From positions 1 through 64,000 of the forward strand of contig CAWCHZ010000001.1 of NCBI GenBank assembly GCA_963795555.1: DNA of 64,000 nt. The letters run 5' to 3'. Below, one piece after another: positions 33,918 through 42,724 of this stretch. The first letter of the stretch is position 1. Every line of letters begins with the position of its first letter. A program made the position numbers and the translations under genes. Under the pieces are notes generated by a model that saw nothing but the letters and a program-made list of their open reading frames with translations, was not told the DNA's origin and ran no database searches. Origin of the DNA: CAWCHZ01 sp963795555 (GTDB lineage: Bacteria > Actinomycetota > Thermoleophilia > Solirubrobacterales > Solirubrobacteraceae).

Positions 33918-35297
33918 TCAGTGGTGGAACGCTGAGCGCTGCGGCGCGTTCGGTGCTGCGCCGCCCCCGAGCGCGTCGACCGCGCGGCGCAGGTCGCGCA
34001 GCAGCAGCTGCGCCATGTCGCGGCTGAAGCCGTTGCGCACGACGACGCGCAGCACGGCCAGCTGCTCGAGGTTGGCGGGGAAGGTGTAGGCCGGTACCAG
34101 CCAGCCATGGGTGCGCAGCGCCGTCGAGACGTCGAAGACGCTGTAGGCGTCGATGTCCTCGCGCAGCCGGAAGGCGAAGACCGGGATTCCGCTGCCGTCG
34201 GAGATCAGCTCGAACGGGCCGAGCTGGGCAATCTCCTGTGCCAGCCAGCGAGCTGTGTCACGGCAGGCCTGCTGGACGCGCGTATAGCCGTCCCGGCCGA
34301 GGCGCAGGAAGTTGAAGTACTGGCTGATCACCTGGGCGCCGGGGCGCGAGAAGTTCAGCGCAAAGGTCGGCATGTCGCCACCGAGGTAGTTGACGTGGAA
34401 GACGAGCTGCTCGGGCAGCGCCGCCTCGTTGCGCCAGACGACCCAGCCGACGCCCGGGTAGACGAGGCCGTATTTGTGGCCCGAGGCATTGATCGACTGC
34501 ACGCGCTCGAGACGAAAGTCCCACTCGAGCTTGCGGTCCAGGAACGGCGCGACGAAGCCCCCGGAGGCGGCATCGACGTGCAGCGGGATGTCAAGGCCGC
34601 TGCGCTGCTGCAGGTCATCGAGCGCCTTGGCGATGTCGTTGACCGGCTCATAGCTGCCGTCGAGCGTCGAGCCGAGGATCGCCACCACGCCGATCGTGTT
34701 CTCGTCGCAGTGCGCGGCGGCCTCCGCGGCCGTCAGGTGCGTGCGGCCGGGTGCCAGCGCAACCAGGCGCGGCTCGACGTCCCAATAGCGGCAGAACTTG
34801 TCCCAGCAGATCTGCGCGTTGGCCCCCAGCACGAGGTTGGGGCGATCGGTCGGCGCGCCGAGCGAGCGCCGGCGCTCGCGCCAGCGCCACTTCAGCGCCA
34901 GGCCAGCGAGCATGCAGCCCTCGCTGGAGCCCGTCGTCGAGCAGCCGGTCGCGCGCTCGGCCTGCGGCGAGCTCCAGAGGTCGGCGAGCATGTTCACGCA
35001 GCGCAGCTCGAGCTCGGCCGTCTGCGGGTACTCGTCCTTGTCGACGATGTTCTTTTCGAGGCAGTCGTCGATCAGCTGACGTGCCGCGGGCTCCATCCAG
35101 GTCGTGACGAAGGTCGCCAGGTTCAGGCCGGCGTTGCCGTCGAGCAGCAGCTCGTCGTGGATCAGCTGGCTCGCGACGTCCGGCGCGATGCCCGCGTCGG
35201 GCAGGCGGAAGATCGGGACCTCGTCAGCGTCGAGCTGCGCTCGCGCGCTGTGGACCGCATCGGCCTGCTCGGCGGGCACGGAATGGTGCAGGGGCAT
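33918..35297 (-). CDS. gadB: Glutamate decarboxylase
   Basis: This PLP enzyme turns glutamate plus a proton into GABA and CO2, often for acid stress. The 459-residue product has family length. Motifs: NLATFVTTWMEPAARQLIDD, ATGCSTTGSSEGCMLAGLAL (the phosphate-holding T-x-G-S-S-E), PLHVDAASGGFVAPFLDRKL (the Asp over the PLP ring) and INASGHKYGLVYPGVGWVVW, with Lys275 forming the Schiff base. It ends the minus-strand operon with 12 bases after pgl. The reason for pairing with the pentose phosphate genes is unclear; no glutamate/GABA antiporter is in the window. Confidence 0.95.
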   Translation of the reverse strand: MPLHHSVPAEQADAVHSARAQLDADEVPIFRLPDAGIAPDVASQLIHDELLLDGNAGLNLATFVTTWMEPAARQLIDDCLEKNIVDKDEYPQTAELELRCVNMLADLWSSPQAERATGCSTTGSSEGCMLAGLALKWRWRERRRSLGAPTDRPNLVLGANAQICWDKFCRYWDVEPRLVALAPGRTHLTAAEAAAHCDENTIGVVAILGSTLDGSYEPVNDIAKALDDLQQRSGLDIPLHVDAASGGFVAPFLDRKLEWDFRLERVQSINASGHKYGLVYPGVGWVVWRNEAALPEQLVFHVNYLGGDMPTFALNFSRPGAQVISQYFNFLRLGRDGYTRVQQACRDTARWLAQEIAQLGPFELISDGSGIPVFAFRLREDIDAYSVFDVSTALRTHGWLVPAYTFPANLEQLAVLRVVVRNGFSRDMAQLLLRDLRRAVDALGGGAAPNAPQRSAFHH

Positions 35298-35309
35298 GGG
35301 CCTCCTCGA

Positions 35310-36149
35310 TCAACGGCTGTCGGTGGGGGGTCGCGCGGGCTCGGATGGGGCCGTGTGCTCGTGTGAAGCTGGCTGCTCGAATGGGCCGCGCTGCGCGACT
35401 GGCGCGGGCTGCGTGGCTGGCGCGGGCTGCGTGGCTGGCGCGGGCTGCGCGGGTGGGGCGGCGGCGCGGTCGACGATCAGCTCGGTGCGGGCGCGGTTGA
35501 GCAGGCTGGCCGGCGTGCTCTGGCTCGGCCCGGCGAGCGTCGCCGCAACCGCACGAAGCTTCTCCACGCCGATCGCCAGCACGATCGCGCTGCGCGCGCC
35601 GCGCAGCAGTGGCAGCGTCATCGTGACGCGCTGAGGCGGTGGCTTGGGGCCGACGACCGCGGCGCAGAGGCTGTCGCGGCTGCGCAGCACGGGCTGATTG
35701 GGAAACAGCGAGGCCGTGTGGCCATCCTCCCCAAGCCCCAGCAGAGCGAGGTCCAGCTGCGGCACGCCGTGCTCGTCGCGCGGCAGCTCGTCGCTGAGCT
35801 CGGCGGCGTAGGCGCGGGCGGCCTGCTCGGGCTCCTGCTCGCCGGCGATGCGGTGGACCTGCGGTGGGGTACCGCGGCTGCCGGCCAACAGCGTCTCGCG
35901 GACCAGCCGGTAGTTGCTGCGCGGATCGTCGGGGGCGACGGCGCGCTCGTCGCCGAACCACAGCTCGACGCCGCTCCAGTCGCCGACCTCCGCGGCCAGG
36001 CGCGTGTACACCGCGCGTGGGGTCGAGCCGCCGGCGAGCGCAATGTGCAACCGCGCACCCGCCGGCCGCGGCTGCTCGAGCAGCCGCTCGATGCGTGCGG
36101 CCGCCAGCGCGGCGGCCTGCTCAGGCGTATCGGTGACCGTCAGCCTCAT
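35310..36149 (-). CDS. pgl: 6-phosphogluconolactonase (DevB/Pgl type) with repetitive tail
   Basis: Hydrolyses 6-phosphogluconolactone made by Zwf. MRLTVTDTPEQAAALAAARI is followed by LHIALAGGSTPRAVYTRLAA (the A-G-G-S-T phosphate site), VELWFGDERAVAPDDPRSNY (F-x-D-E-R) and LALLGLGEDGHTASLFPNQP (G-x-G-x-D-G-H). All typical residues are present. After the normal end (about residue 237) a Pro/Ala/Gln-rich tail with repeats of PAPATQ is added, encoded by an 18-base tandem repeat at 35401-35454. Start Met 36149; opcA ends 49 bases upstream. Confidence 0.93.
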   Translation of the reverse strand: MRLTVTDTPEQAAALAAARIERLLEQPRPAGARLHIALAGGSTPRAVYTRLAAEVGDWSGVELWFGDERAVAPDDPRSNYRLVRETLLAGSRGTPPQVHRIAGEQEPEQAARAYAAELSDELPRDEHGVPQLDLALLGLGEDGHTASLFPNQPVLRSRDSLCAAVVGPKPPPQRVTMTLPLLRGARSAIVLAIGVEKLRAVAATLAGPSQSTPASLLNRARTELIVDRAAAPPAQPAPATQPAPATQPAPVAQRGPFEQPASHEHTAPSEPARPPTDSR

Positions 36150-36198
36150 CGGCGGGGTGCCGCCGATCGCGGGCGCGACCTCGATTGTCCGGGGACGC

Positions 36199-37242
36199 TC
36201 ATCCTCGGGACGCCGCAAGGTCCTCGCGCAGCAGCGCCGCGGCCGCCTCGACGGCGCCCGCATAGCCTCGCGCGAAGCGGCCGGCCGGTGGCAGTGCGTC
36301 GGCGAAGAGGTTGCGCAGCCGGTGCGAGGCGGCGCCGCGGTGCAGCTCGATCGTGGTTTCGCCGCCGTGGATGCGCACGCGCTCGATCTCGTCGGCGCAG
36401 CTGCTCGCGCTCGGCTTGATCGTGATCAGGGCGTCGGCGCCGTCCGGGCCGGCGCCCGGCACGCGCCAGCGCCGCCCGTCGCCATGGCAGCCCTCCAGCG
36501 ACCAGCCCAGGCGCGCGACGATCCAGCCGGCGAGCAGCAGCGCGTCGGCCACCGCCGCTGCGCCGTGATCGATCTCGATCGTCTCGACGCCCGCCAGCAG
36601 GGCAAGCTGATCCGGCGCATCGAAGCTGGCGGCGATCAGCGCGCGCCAGTGCTCGAGCCGGCCCCAAGCCAGGTCGTGCACGACGGTGCTGGCGCCGAGC
36701 GCCGCGGCGCGGCGCAGCGCCCGCGTCGTCTCGACCGAGCCGGAGTCGAGCACGGCGTGCTCGGCGCGTCCGAGCAGTACCTCCTCGCCAGGCGCCGGCG
36801 TCTCGTCGCACAGCCAGAGCACGGTCGGCAGGCCGCGCACCAGCAGCGGCGCGACCAGCGACTCGGCATGCTCCAGGCGCGCGTCGTCGGCGATCAGCTT
36901 GATGCGATCGTGGCAGTAGCCCGCCTCGCCCGGCGCTCGGCTCATCCAGCAGTCGATCGCGATGCGCGCATCCAGTCGCGGCTCCTGGTGGCGACAGAGC
37001 ACGACGGTGCGCGAGGGGTTGTGCCAGCCGAGCGTTGCGAGCGTCTGCTCCACCGCGGGCTGCCCGCGGCTGGCGATCGGCTGCCCGCGGCTGACGATCA
37101 GGTTGAGCGTCCGCGTGACGGCGTGGTTGTGGGCGTCATGGAGGTGCTCGACCTGCACGCGACAGAGCTCTTCGGCGACGGTCGCGATCGTGACGTCGCT
37201 GCCCTGCCAGTTGGACGGCTCGGGGGCGATCTGGGCGCTCAT
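36199..37242 (-). CDS. opcA: Glucose-6-phosphate dehydrogenase assembly protein OpcA
   Basis: OpcA binds and stimulates G6PDH in cyanobacteria and actinobacteria. The 347-residue product shows NWQGSDVTIATVAEELCRVQ, NLIVSRGQPIASRGQPAVEQ, RVQVEHLHDAHNHAVTRTLN, then SLVAPLLVRGLPTVLWLCDE (the typical L-x-x-P-L-L-(V/I)-x-x-L-P-x-x-(V/L)-W) and LAWGRLEHWRALIAASFDAP. Its place between zwf and pgl confirms the assignment. Confidence 0.93.
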   Translation of the reverse strand: MSAQIAPEPSNWQGSDVTIATVAEELCRVQVEHLHDAHNHAVTRTLNLIVSRGQPIASRGQPAVEQTLATLGWHNPSRTVVLCRHQEPRLDARIAIDCWMSRAPGEAGYCHDRIKLIADDARLEHAESLVAPLLVRGLPTVLWLCDETPAPGEEVLLGRAEHAVLDSGSVETTRALRRAAALGASTVVHDLAWGRLEHWRALIAASFDAPDQLALLAGVETIEIDHGAAAVADALLLAGWIVARLGWSLEGCHGDGRRWRVPGAGPDGADALITIKPSASSCADEIERVRIHGGETTIELHRGAASHRLRNLFADALPPAGRFARGYAGAVEAAAALLREDLAASRG

Positions 37243-37300
37243 CGCCGGCGCATCGCAGACGTTGCCGGCGCGGCAGCCTGGGCGCTCACCGCCGGCCGGC

Positions 37301-38875
37301 TCACAGCGCTCGCCAGGCGCGTCCGTCGGCGCCGATCAGCTCATCGGCGGCGGCCGGACCATCGCTGCCTGCCTCATACGACGCAAGCTCTGGCTGACCG
37401 GAGTGCCAGGCCTCGAGGATCGGGTTGACGAGCCGCCAGGCCGCCTCGACCTCGTCGGCGCGCGTGAAGAGGGTCGGGTCGCCGACGAGCGCGTCGTGCA
37501 ACAGGCGCTCGTAGGCCTCGGGCGACTCGCGCAGGAAGGCCGCGCCGTAGCTGAAGTCCATCTGCACCGGACGGATCTCCATCGTCGAGCCGGGCACCTT
37601 GGCGACCATCCGCAGGCTGACGCCCTCGTTGGGCTGGACCGAGATCAGCAGCTGGTTGGGCTCCACGACCCCCACACCCCCCGTGAAGGGCAGGTGTGGC
37701 ACCGGCCGAAACGCGATCGCGATCTCGGTCGCGCGGACCTTCAGGCGCTTGCCGGTGCGCAGGTAGAAGGGCGTGCCGGCCCAGCGCCAGTTGTCCAGCT
37801 CCAGGCGCAGCGCCGCATAGGTCTCGGTCTGCGAGTCGGCTGGAACCCCCTCCTCCTCGAGATAGCCGGGCACCTGCTCGCCGGCGACCCAGCCGGCGCT
37901 GTACTGGGCGCGCACTGACGCGGTGGCGGCCTCCGCGGGCGTCCAGGGCTTGGCCGCCGAGAGCGCCTTGACCTTCTCGTCGCGGATCAGCTCGGCGCTG
38001 AAGCGCAGCGGCGGCTCCATCGCCACCAGCGAGGTGAGCTGCAGCGCGTGGTTCTGGATCACGTCGCGCAGCGCGCCAGCGTTGTCGTAGTAGCCCGCGC
38101 GATGGCCGATGCCGATGTCCTCGGCAACCGTGATCTCGACGTGGTCGATGTAGCGCCGGTTCCAGAGCGGCTCGAACAGGCCGTTGGCGAAGCGCAGCAC
38201 GAGCAGGTTCTGCACCGTCTCCTTGCCGAGGTAGTGGTCGATGCGGAAGATCTGCTGCTCGTCGAAGGCGGCGCGCAGCTGGCGGTTGAGCTCGATCGCC
38301 GAGTCGAGGTCGTGCCCGAAGGGCTTTTCGACGACCAGCGCGCTGGGCGGCTCGGCGCCGGCGCCCAGCCCGACCTTGCCCAGCGCCTGGGCGATCGGCC
38401 CGAAGAACGAGGGCGCGGTCGCCAGGTAGAAGAGGCGGCGCGTCGGGCCACCAAGCCGGCGATCGCTGTCGGCCAGCTGCTCGACGAGCCGCTGGAAGGT
38501 CTCGGGGCTGTCGAAGTCGCCTCCGACCCATTCGAGCTTGGCGCGCAGCGCCCGCCAGGCGTCGGGATCGAGGCCGGTGCGCGAGAAGCGCTCGATCGAG
38601 TCCTCGACGTGGCGTCGGAACGGCTCGTGGTCGTCGGCGCGGCGGCCGACGCCGATCAGCCGGAAGCGCTCGGGCAGCTGGCCGGCGATCGCGAGGTTGT
38701 AGAACGCGGGCAGCAGCTTGCGCGCCGCCAGGTCACCGGTCGCCCCGAACAGCACCATCGTCGAGGGCGGCGGCAGTGGCTGCTGGACGTCGGCGGCGAA
38801 GGGGTTGGCCGGCGCCTCGCTGGGCGCCCTGCTGATGGTGGTGTTGGTGACGGTCGCCGCGTCGGTCGCGCTCAT
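37301..38875 (-). CDS. zwf: Glucose-6-phosphate 1-dehydrogenase
   Basis: Oxidises glucose-6-phosphate to 6-phosphogluconolactone with NADP. MVLFGATGDLAARKLLPAFY is the cofactor G-A-x-G-D-L-A-x-x-K site, followed by SALVVEKPFGHDLDSAIELN (E-K-P-F-G-x-D) and IFRIDHYLGKETVQNLLVLR (R-I-D-H-Y-L-G-K active-site motif). YIDHVEITVAEDIGIGHRAG (family-typical) and FYLRTGKRLKVRATEIAIAF come later. 524 residues, including about 30 extra at the N-terminus. The start codon overlaps the tal-pgi stop (ATGA), so translation is coupled. Confidence 0.97.
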   Translation of the reverse strand: MSATDAATVTNTTISRAPSEAPANPFAADVQQPLPPPSTMVLFGATGDLAARKLLPAFYNLAIAGQLPERFRLIGVGRRADDHEPFRRHVEDSIERFSRTGLDPDAWRALRAKLEWVGGDFDSPETFQRLVEQLADSDRRLGGPTRRLFYLATAPSFFGPIAQALGKVGLGAGAEPPSALVVEKPFGHDLDSAIELNRQLRAAFDEQQIFRIDHYLGKETVQNLLVLRFANGLFEPLWNRRYIDHVEITVAEDIGIGHRAGYYDNAGALRDVIQNHALQLTSLVAMEPPLRFSAELIRDEKVKALSAAKPWTPAEAATASVRAQYSAGWVAGEQVPGYLEEEGVPADSQTETYAALRLELDNWRWAGTPFYLRTGKRLKVRATEIAIAFRPVPHLPFTGGVGVVEPNQLLISVQPNEGVSLRMVAKVPGSTMEIRPVQMDFSYGAAFLRESPEAYERLLHDALVGDPTLFTRADEVEAAWRLVNPILEAWHSGQPELASYEAGSDGPAAADELIGADGRAWRAL

Positions 38876-41766
38876 CAGGCGCGACCCGTGCCGTCGCCCT
38901 CGCCCGATCGCCCCTGCGCGTCGGTGCTCGCGGATTCGCCGCCGTCGCCCTCGGCGACGTCCGCCACCAGCTGCGCCAGCTGCTCGAGCGCGCGCTCGAC
39001 GTCGCCGGAGAGATGCACGTGCACGGCGGGCAGGTCACGCGAGCGCAGCGCGCGCAGGTCGCCGATAGCCTGCGCGCGGATCAGCGTCGCGAAGTCATAG
39101 CCAGCGCCCGGCACCTCGACGTCGCCGCGGCCGTCGTGGGTGATCTGCAGGAAGCGCCCGCTTGGCGGGCCGCCCTTGTGCAGCTGGCCGGTGGAATGCA
39201 GGTAGCGCGGTCCATAGCCGACCGTCGTCGCGACCGCCTGGGCGTCGCGTACGCTGCGGCGCAGCCGCGTCAGCGCCCGGTCGGCGCGCGCGCTGGGGGC
39301 GATGTAGGCGAGCGTGGCGAGGTAGCTGCCAGGGCCGGTCTCATCCAGCAGCTCAGCGAGCGCCCGGGCGACCGTCGTCGGGCCGCCGTTGCGCGTCGGC
39401 CCGAGCACGCGCAGGTCGTCCTGGGTGGCGATCACCTCCTCCTCGGGCAGCCGCCCGTCGCGACGGTAGGCCTCGATGGTCTCGCTGACCAAATCCTTGG
39501 CCTCCTGCACGTTGGGCTGGTCGAAGGGGTTGATGGTGAGCACGGCGCCGGCGGTGGCGACGGCGAGCTCCCAGGTGAAGAACTGCGCGCCGAGGTCGGC
39601 GGCCTCGTCGAACGGGATGCTGATAACCGGGTGGCCGGCGTCGGCCAGCGCGGCCAGACGGCGATCGACCTCCTCGTCAGCCTGCTTGGCGTTGCGCAGG
39701 TGGACGAAGACCCGATCGGCGCCGTAGTCGGCGGGCTCGCCAAGCGGCTCGTCGGCGATCGGGACGATGCCCTTGCCCTCCTTGCCCGTGCTCTCCGCGA
39801 CCAGCTGCTCGAGCCACAGCCCAAGGCTCGACAGCGGCTCCGAGACCACGAAGGTCAGCTTGTCCCGGCCATGCTGGGCCAGCGTGCCGATCGCCAGGCC
39901 GAGCCACAGCGCGCGGTTCTGATCGCAGGCCAGCTCGGGCATCGAGCTGTGCATCGCGACCTCGGCGCTGTCGAGCAGCGCCCAGACGTTGACGCCGATC
40001 AGCGCTGCCGGCAACAGGCCGAAGTACGACAGCGCCGAGTAGCGCCCGCCGATGCCCGGGTCGTTCAGGAACGTGCGGCGAAAGCCCTCGCGCTCGGCGT
40101 GGTCGGCGAGCGCGGTGTCGGGATCGGTGATCGCGACGAAGTGCGAGCCGTCGTCGATCAGGCCGCGGAAGTAGGAGTACAGAGCGCGCGGCTCGAGCGT
40201 GCCCCCCGACTTGCTCGAAACCAGGAACAGCGTGCGCTCCAGCGTCAGGCGCTCGGCGAGGCCGGCGACCGCGTCGGGATCGGTCGAGTCGAGCACATGC
40301 AGGTCGAGGAAGCCGGGCGCGCTGCCGAAGCTGCGCCGCAGCACCAGTGGCGCGAGGCTCGATCCACCCATCCCCAAGAGGACGCAGTCGGTGAAGCCAG
40401 CCTGGCGCAGGTCGGCGGTGAAGCTGGTCAGATCGCAGAGGCGCTCGCGCATCTGCTCGGCGATCGTCAGCCAGCCGAGGCGGTTGGAGATCTCCTCCGC
40501 CGAGGGCTTCCAGAGCGTGTGGTCGGTGCGCCAGATGCGCAGCGCCACGCGCTCGCGCTCAGCCCAGCGCACGCGCTCGCCGATCGCCTCGGCGTCCTGC
40601 TCGGCCAGGCGCGCCTCGAGGTCGGGCGGCTGACCCGACACAACCGCCTCGCGGCGCCGCTCGATGCCCGCCAGCAGCTTGTCCAGCGCCTCCGCGAAGG
40701 CGGCGATCCCGTCGACGAGCAGCTGCTCGGTGACCTCCGCGAGCGAGATGCCGGCGGCCTCGATGTCCTCGATCAGCTGGTGGGCCTCGTGCTCGCTGTC
40801 GGTCAGCTCGTCGCCCACCACACCGTGATCCTGGAAGGCCTGCAGCGTCGCCATCGGCATCGTGTTGACGACCTGCGGCCCGGCCAGCTCGGTGACGTAC
40901 TTGGTGTCGGGATAGCGGGGGTCCTTGGTCGACGTCGAGGCCCACAGCAGCCGCTGCGGGCGGGCACCGTGCTCGCGCAGCGCCACGAAGCGCGGGTCGG
41001 TCAGGCTGCGCGTGAAGTGGCCGTAGGCGACCTTGGCGTTGGCGGCCGCCGCGCGCCCCAACAGGTCGTCGCGTCCCAACGCCATCAGACGGGGGTCGAT
41101 CGCGCTGTCCACGCGGGAGACGAAGAAGCTGGCGACCGAGGCGACGCGATCGATCGGCTCGCCGCGTCCGACGCGCTCCTCCAGCCCGGTCAGGTAGGCG
41201 TCGGCGACACGCAGGTAGGCGTCGACCGAGAACAGCAGCGTGATGTTGATGTTGATCCCGGCGGCGACCGAGCGGCGGATTGCCTCGACGCCCTCCGGCG
41301 TGCCGGGGATCTTGATCATCACGTTCGGGCGGTCCAGGCGCCGCCAGAGGTCGGCGGCGGCGGCGATCGTGCCCTCGGTGTCGTGCGCGAGCTCGGGCGC
41401 CACCTCGAGGCTGACATAGCCGTCGTGGCCGTCGCTGGCGTCGTAGACCGGGCGCAGCACGTCGGCCGCGCCGCGCACGTCCTCCAGCGCCAGCGTCCAG
41501 TAGATGTCCTTGACCGCGCGGCCGTCGCTGGAGAGCTCGCGCAGGCGCTCGTCGTAGTCGGGGCTGCCGAGGATCGCCTTCTCGAAGATCGATGGGTTGG
41601 ACGTCACCCCGACGACGCAGTCCTCGTCGATCAGTCGCTTGAGCTCGCCGGTCTCGAGCATCGCCCGGCGAATCGAGTCGATCCAGACGCTGGTCCCCAG
41701 CGCCGACAGCGCGGCCAGAGGGCTCGTGGGGGAGGCCTGGCTGGGGTGGGTGGTGGGGGAGGTCAT
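38875..41766 (-). CDS. Bifunctional transaldolase / glucose-6-phosphate isomerase
   Basis: A natural fusion of 963 residues. Residues about 15-375 are transaldolase (TalB/TAL-PGI class): LSALGTSVWIDSIRRAMLET, DCVVGVTSNPSIFEKAILGS, NVMIKIPGTPEGVEAIRRSV with the Schiff-base Lys in MIKIPGT, and GININITLLFSVDAYLRVAD. Residues about 400-963 are phosphoglucose isomerase: DCVLLGMGGSSLAPLVLRRS, RTLFLVSSKSGGTLEPRALY (S-K-(S/T)-G-G-T), DPGIGGRYSALSYFGLLPAA (G-x-G-G-R-(Y/F)-S). It links hexose-phosphate supply and recycling to the zwf branch in one polypeptide. First gene of the minus-strand operon tal-pgi, zwf, opcA, pgl, gadB; the promoter lies in 41767-41920, but no clear boxes were found. Confidence 0.96.
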   Translation of the reverse strand: MTSPTTHPSQASPTSPLAALSALGTSVWIDSIRRAMLETGELKRLIDEDCVVGVTSNPSIFEKAILGSPDYDERLRELSSDGRAVKDIYWTLALEDVRGAADVLRPVYDASDGHDGYVSLEVAPELAHDTEGTIAAAADLWRRLDRPNVMIKIPGTPEGVEAIRRSVAAGININITLLFSVDAYLRVADAYLTGLEERVGRGEPIDRVASVASFFVSRVDSAIDPRLMALGRDDLLGRAAAANAKVAYGHFTRSLTDPRFVALREHGARPQRLLWASTSTKDPRYPDTKYVTELAGPQVVNTMPMATLQAFQDHGVVGDELTDSEHEAHQLIEDIEAAGISLAEVTEQLLVDGIAAFAEALDKLLAGIERRREAVVSGQPPDLEARLAEQDAEAIGERVRWAERERVALRIWRTDHTLWKPSAEEISNRLGWLTIAEQMRERLCDLTSFTADLRQAGFTDCVLLGMGGSSLAPLVLRRSFGSAPGFLDLHVLDSTDPDAVAGLAERLTLERTLFLVSSKSGGTLEPRALYSYFRGLIDDGSHFVAITDPDTALADHAEREGFRRTFLNDPGIGGRYSALSYFGLLPAALIGVNVWALLDSAEVAMHSSMPELACDQNRALWLGLAIGTLAQHGRDKLTFVVSEPLSSLGLWLEQLVAESTGKEGKGIVPIADEPLGEPADYGADRVFVHLRNAKQADEEVDRRLAALADAGHPVISIPFDEAADLGAQFFTWELAVATAGAVLTINPFDQPNVQEAKDLVSETIEAYRRDGRLPEEEVIATQDDLRVLGPTRNGGPTTVARALAELLDETGPGSYLATLAYIAPSARADRALTRLRRSVRDAQAVATTVGYGPRYLHSTGQLHKGGPPSGRFLQITHDGRGDVEVPGAGYDFATLIRAQAIGDLRALRSRDLPAVHVHLSGDVERALEQLAQLVADVAEGDGGESASTDAQGRSGEGDGTGRA

Positions 41767-41919
41767 GCTGGCTTGCGCAGGATGGCGCGGGTCATGCTGC
41801 TGTCGGGTGTCACGCTGGCCGGCGCCAAAGGGATCCTCGGTCGGCCGCTGGGTCGGCCTCGATCACAGCGTAGTCGGTTGTGGCGCGCGGCTCGCTGGTA
41901 GAGGGGGAAATGCCGTCGT

Positions 41920-41939
41920 GTGATGTAGCATTACATCAC
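41920..41939. promoter_or_regulatory. Perfect palindrome GTGATGTA-GCAT-TACATCAC directly before the antitoxin start
   Basis: Eight-base arms with a 4-base spacer; the ATG of the antitoxin begins one base later at 41941. The spacer carries TAGCAT (41926-41931), which could serve as a -10 box giving a leaderless message. This is the expected place for self-repression by a ribbon-helix-helix antitoxin. Confidence 0.6.
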
Positions 41940-41940
41940 C

Positions 41941-42207
41941 ATGCACCGCACCCAGATCACCCTCACCGACGACCAGTACGCGCGCCTGCTGGATGAGTCC
42001 GCGCGCACCGGACGCTCGCTGGCGGCGCTGATCCGTCGGTTGCTCGACGAGCGCTACGGCCTGCTGTCGGACGCCGACCGCCTCCGGTCGCTGGAGAGCG
42101 CCTTCGGCGCCTGGGCCGGACGCGAAGAGACCAGTCAGGACTACGTCGAGCGGGTGCGATCGGGTACCGCCCGTCGGCTGGGCGCTCAGCGTGCCGGGTC
42201 TGGCTGA
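41941..42207 (+). CDS. Ribbon-helix-helix antitoxin (VapB-like)
   Basis: The 88-residue product MHRTQITLTDDQYARLLDES, ARTGRSLAALIRRLLDERYG is a ribbon-helix-helix DNA-binding dimer; the first strand RTQITLT contacts DNA. The rest (LRSLESAFGAWAGREETSQD) should wrap the toxin. The gene overlaps the toxin by 17 bases. ATG 41941 has no ribosome site, matching a leaderless start. The palindrome immediately upstream is its likely own operator. Confidence 0.85.
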   Translation: MHRTQITLTDDQYARLLDESARTGRSLAALIRRLLDERYGLLSDADRLRSLESAFGAWAGREETSQDYVERVRSGTARRLGAQRAGSG

Positions 42208-42571
42208 CACCTCCGTCCTCGTCGACTACCTGCGTGGGGTTGAGCCTGCGCAAGCGCTGCTGAGATCGGCGATCGAGCGCGGTGAAGTCGTGGCGGCCTC
42301 CGCGCTCAGTCGGCTCGAGCTGATGATCGGCATGCGCCGCTCGGAGCGCCGGCGCACAAGCGCCCTGATCGCAGCGATCCGCTGGCTGGCGGTCGATGAG
42401 CGCGTCCTTGTCGAGGCGGACTCGTTGGCCCTGCGCTACGGCCCCAGTCAGTCCGGCATCGATGCCGTCGACTACTGCATCGCCGCAACGGCGCGCCTGC
42501 ATCGGCTCGAGCTCTGGACCCTCAACGTCCGGCACTTTCCGATGTTCGCCGGGCTTCGGACGCCCTGGTGA
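42191..42571 (+). CDS. PIN-domain toxin (VapC-like RNase)
   Basis: GTG 42191 starts MPGLADTSVLVDYLRGVEPA with the first metal Asp (ADTSVL), then VVAASALSRLELMIGMRRSE (Glu) and GIDAVDYCIAATARLHRLEL (Asp pair in DAVDY), ending LWTLNVRHFPMF, the usual (T/L)-x-N-x-x-H-F. All four acidic positions expected of a PIN RNase are present, so it should be active. The target RNA is unknown. Second gene of a type II toxin-antitoxin pair. Confidence 0.9.
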   Translation: MPGLADTSVLVDYLRGVEPAQALLRSAIERGEVVAASALSRLELMIGMRRSERRRTSALIAAIRWLAVDERVLVEADSLALRYGPSQSGIDAVDYCIAATARLHRLELWTLNVRHFPMFAGLRTPW

Positions 42572-42724
42572 GGATGCGCTGGCAGCCGCGGTCCTGACGA
42601 TCGCCGGCAGCTCGGCCCAGCTGTCCCCCGAGCCTCAGACGCAAGCCGCTACGCCGCTGGCCCGGCGCCCGTAGCGCCCTGATCCGGCACGCTTGCGGCA
42701 ACACTCGTCGCGGCTTCGGCCGAG

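Noticed and set aside
39013..41901. A 962-residue plus-strand protein
   Set aside because: It is the antisense frame of tal-pgi, whose motifs are certain; such long shadow frames are common at this GC content.
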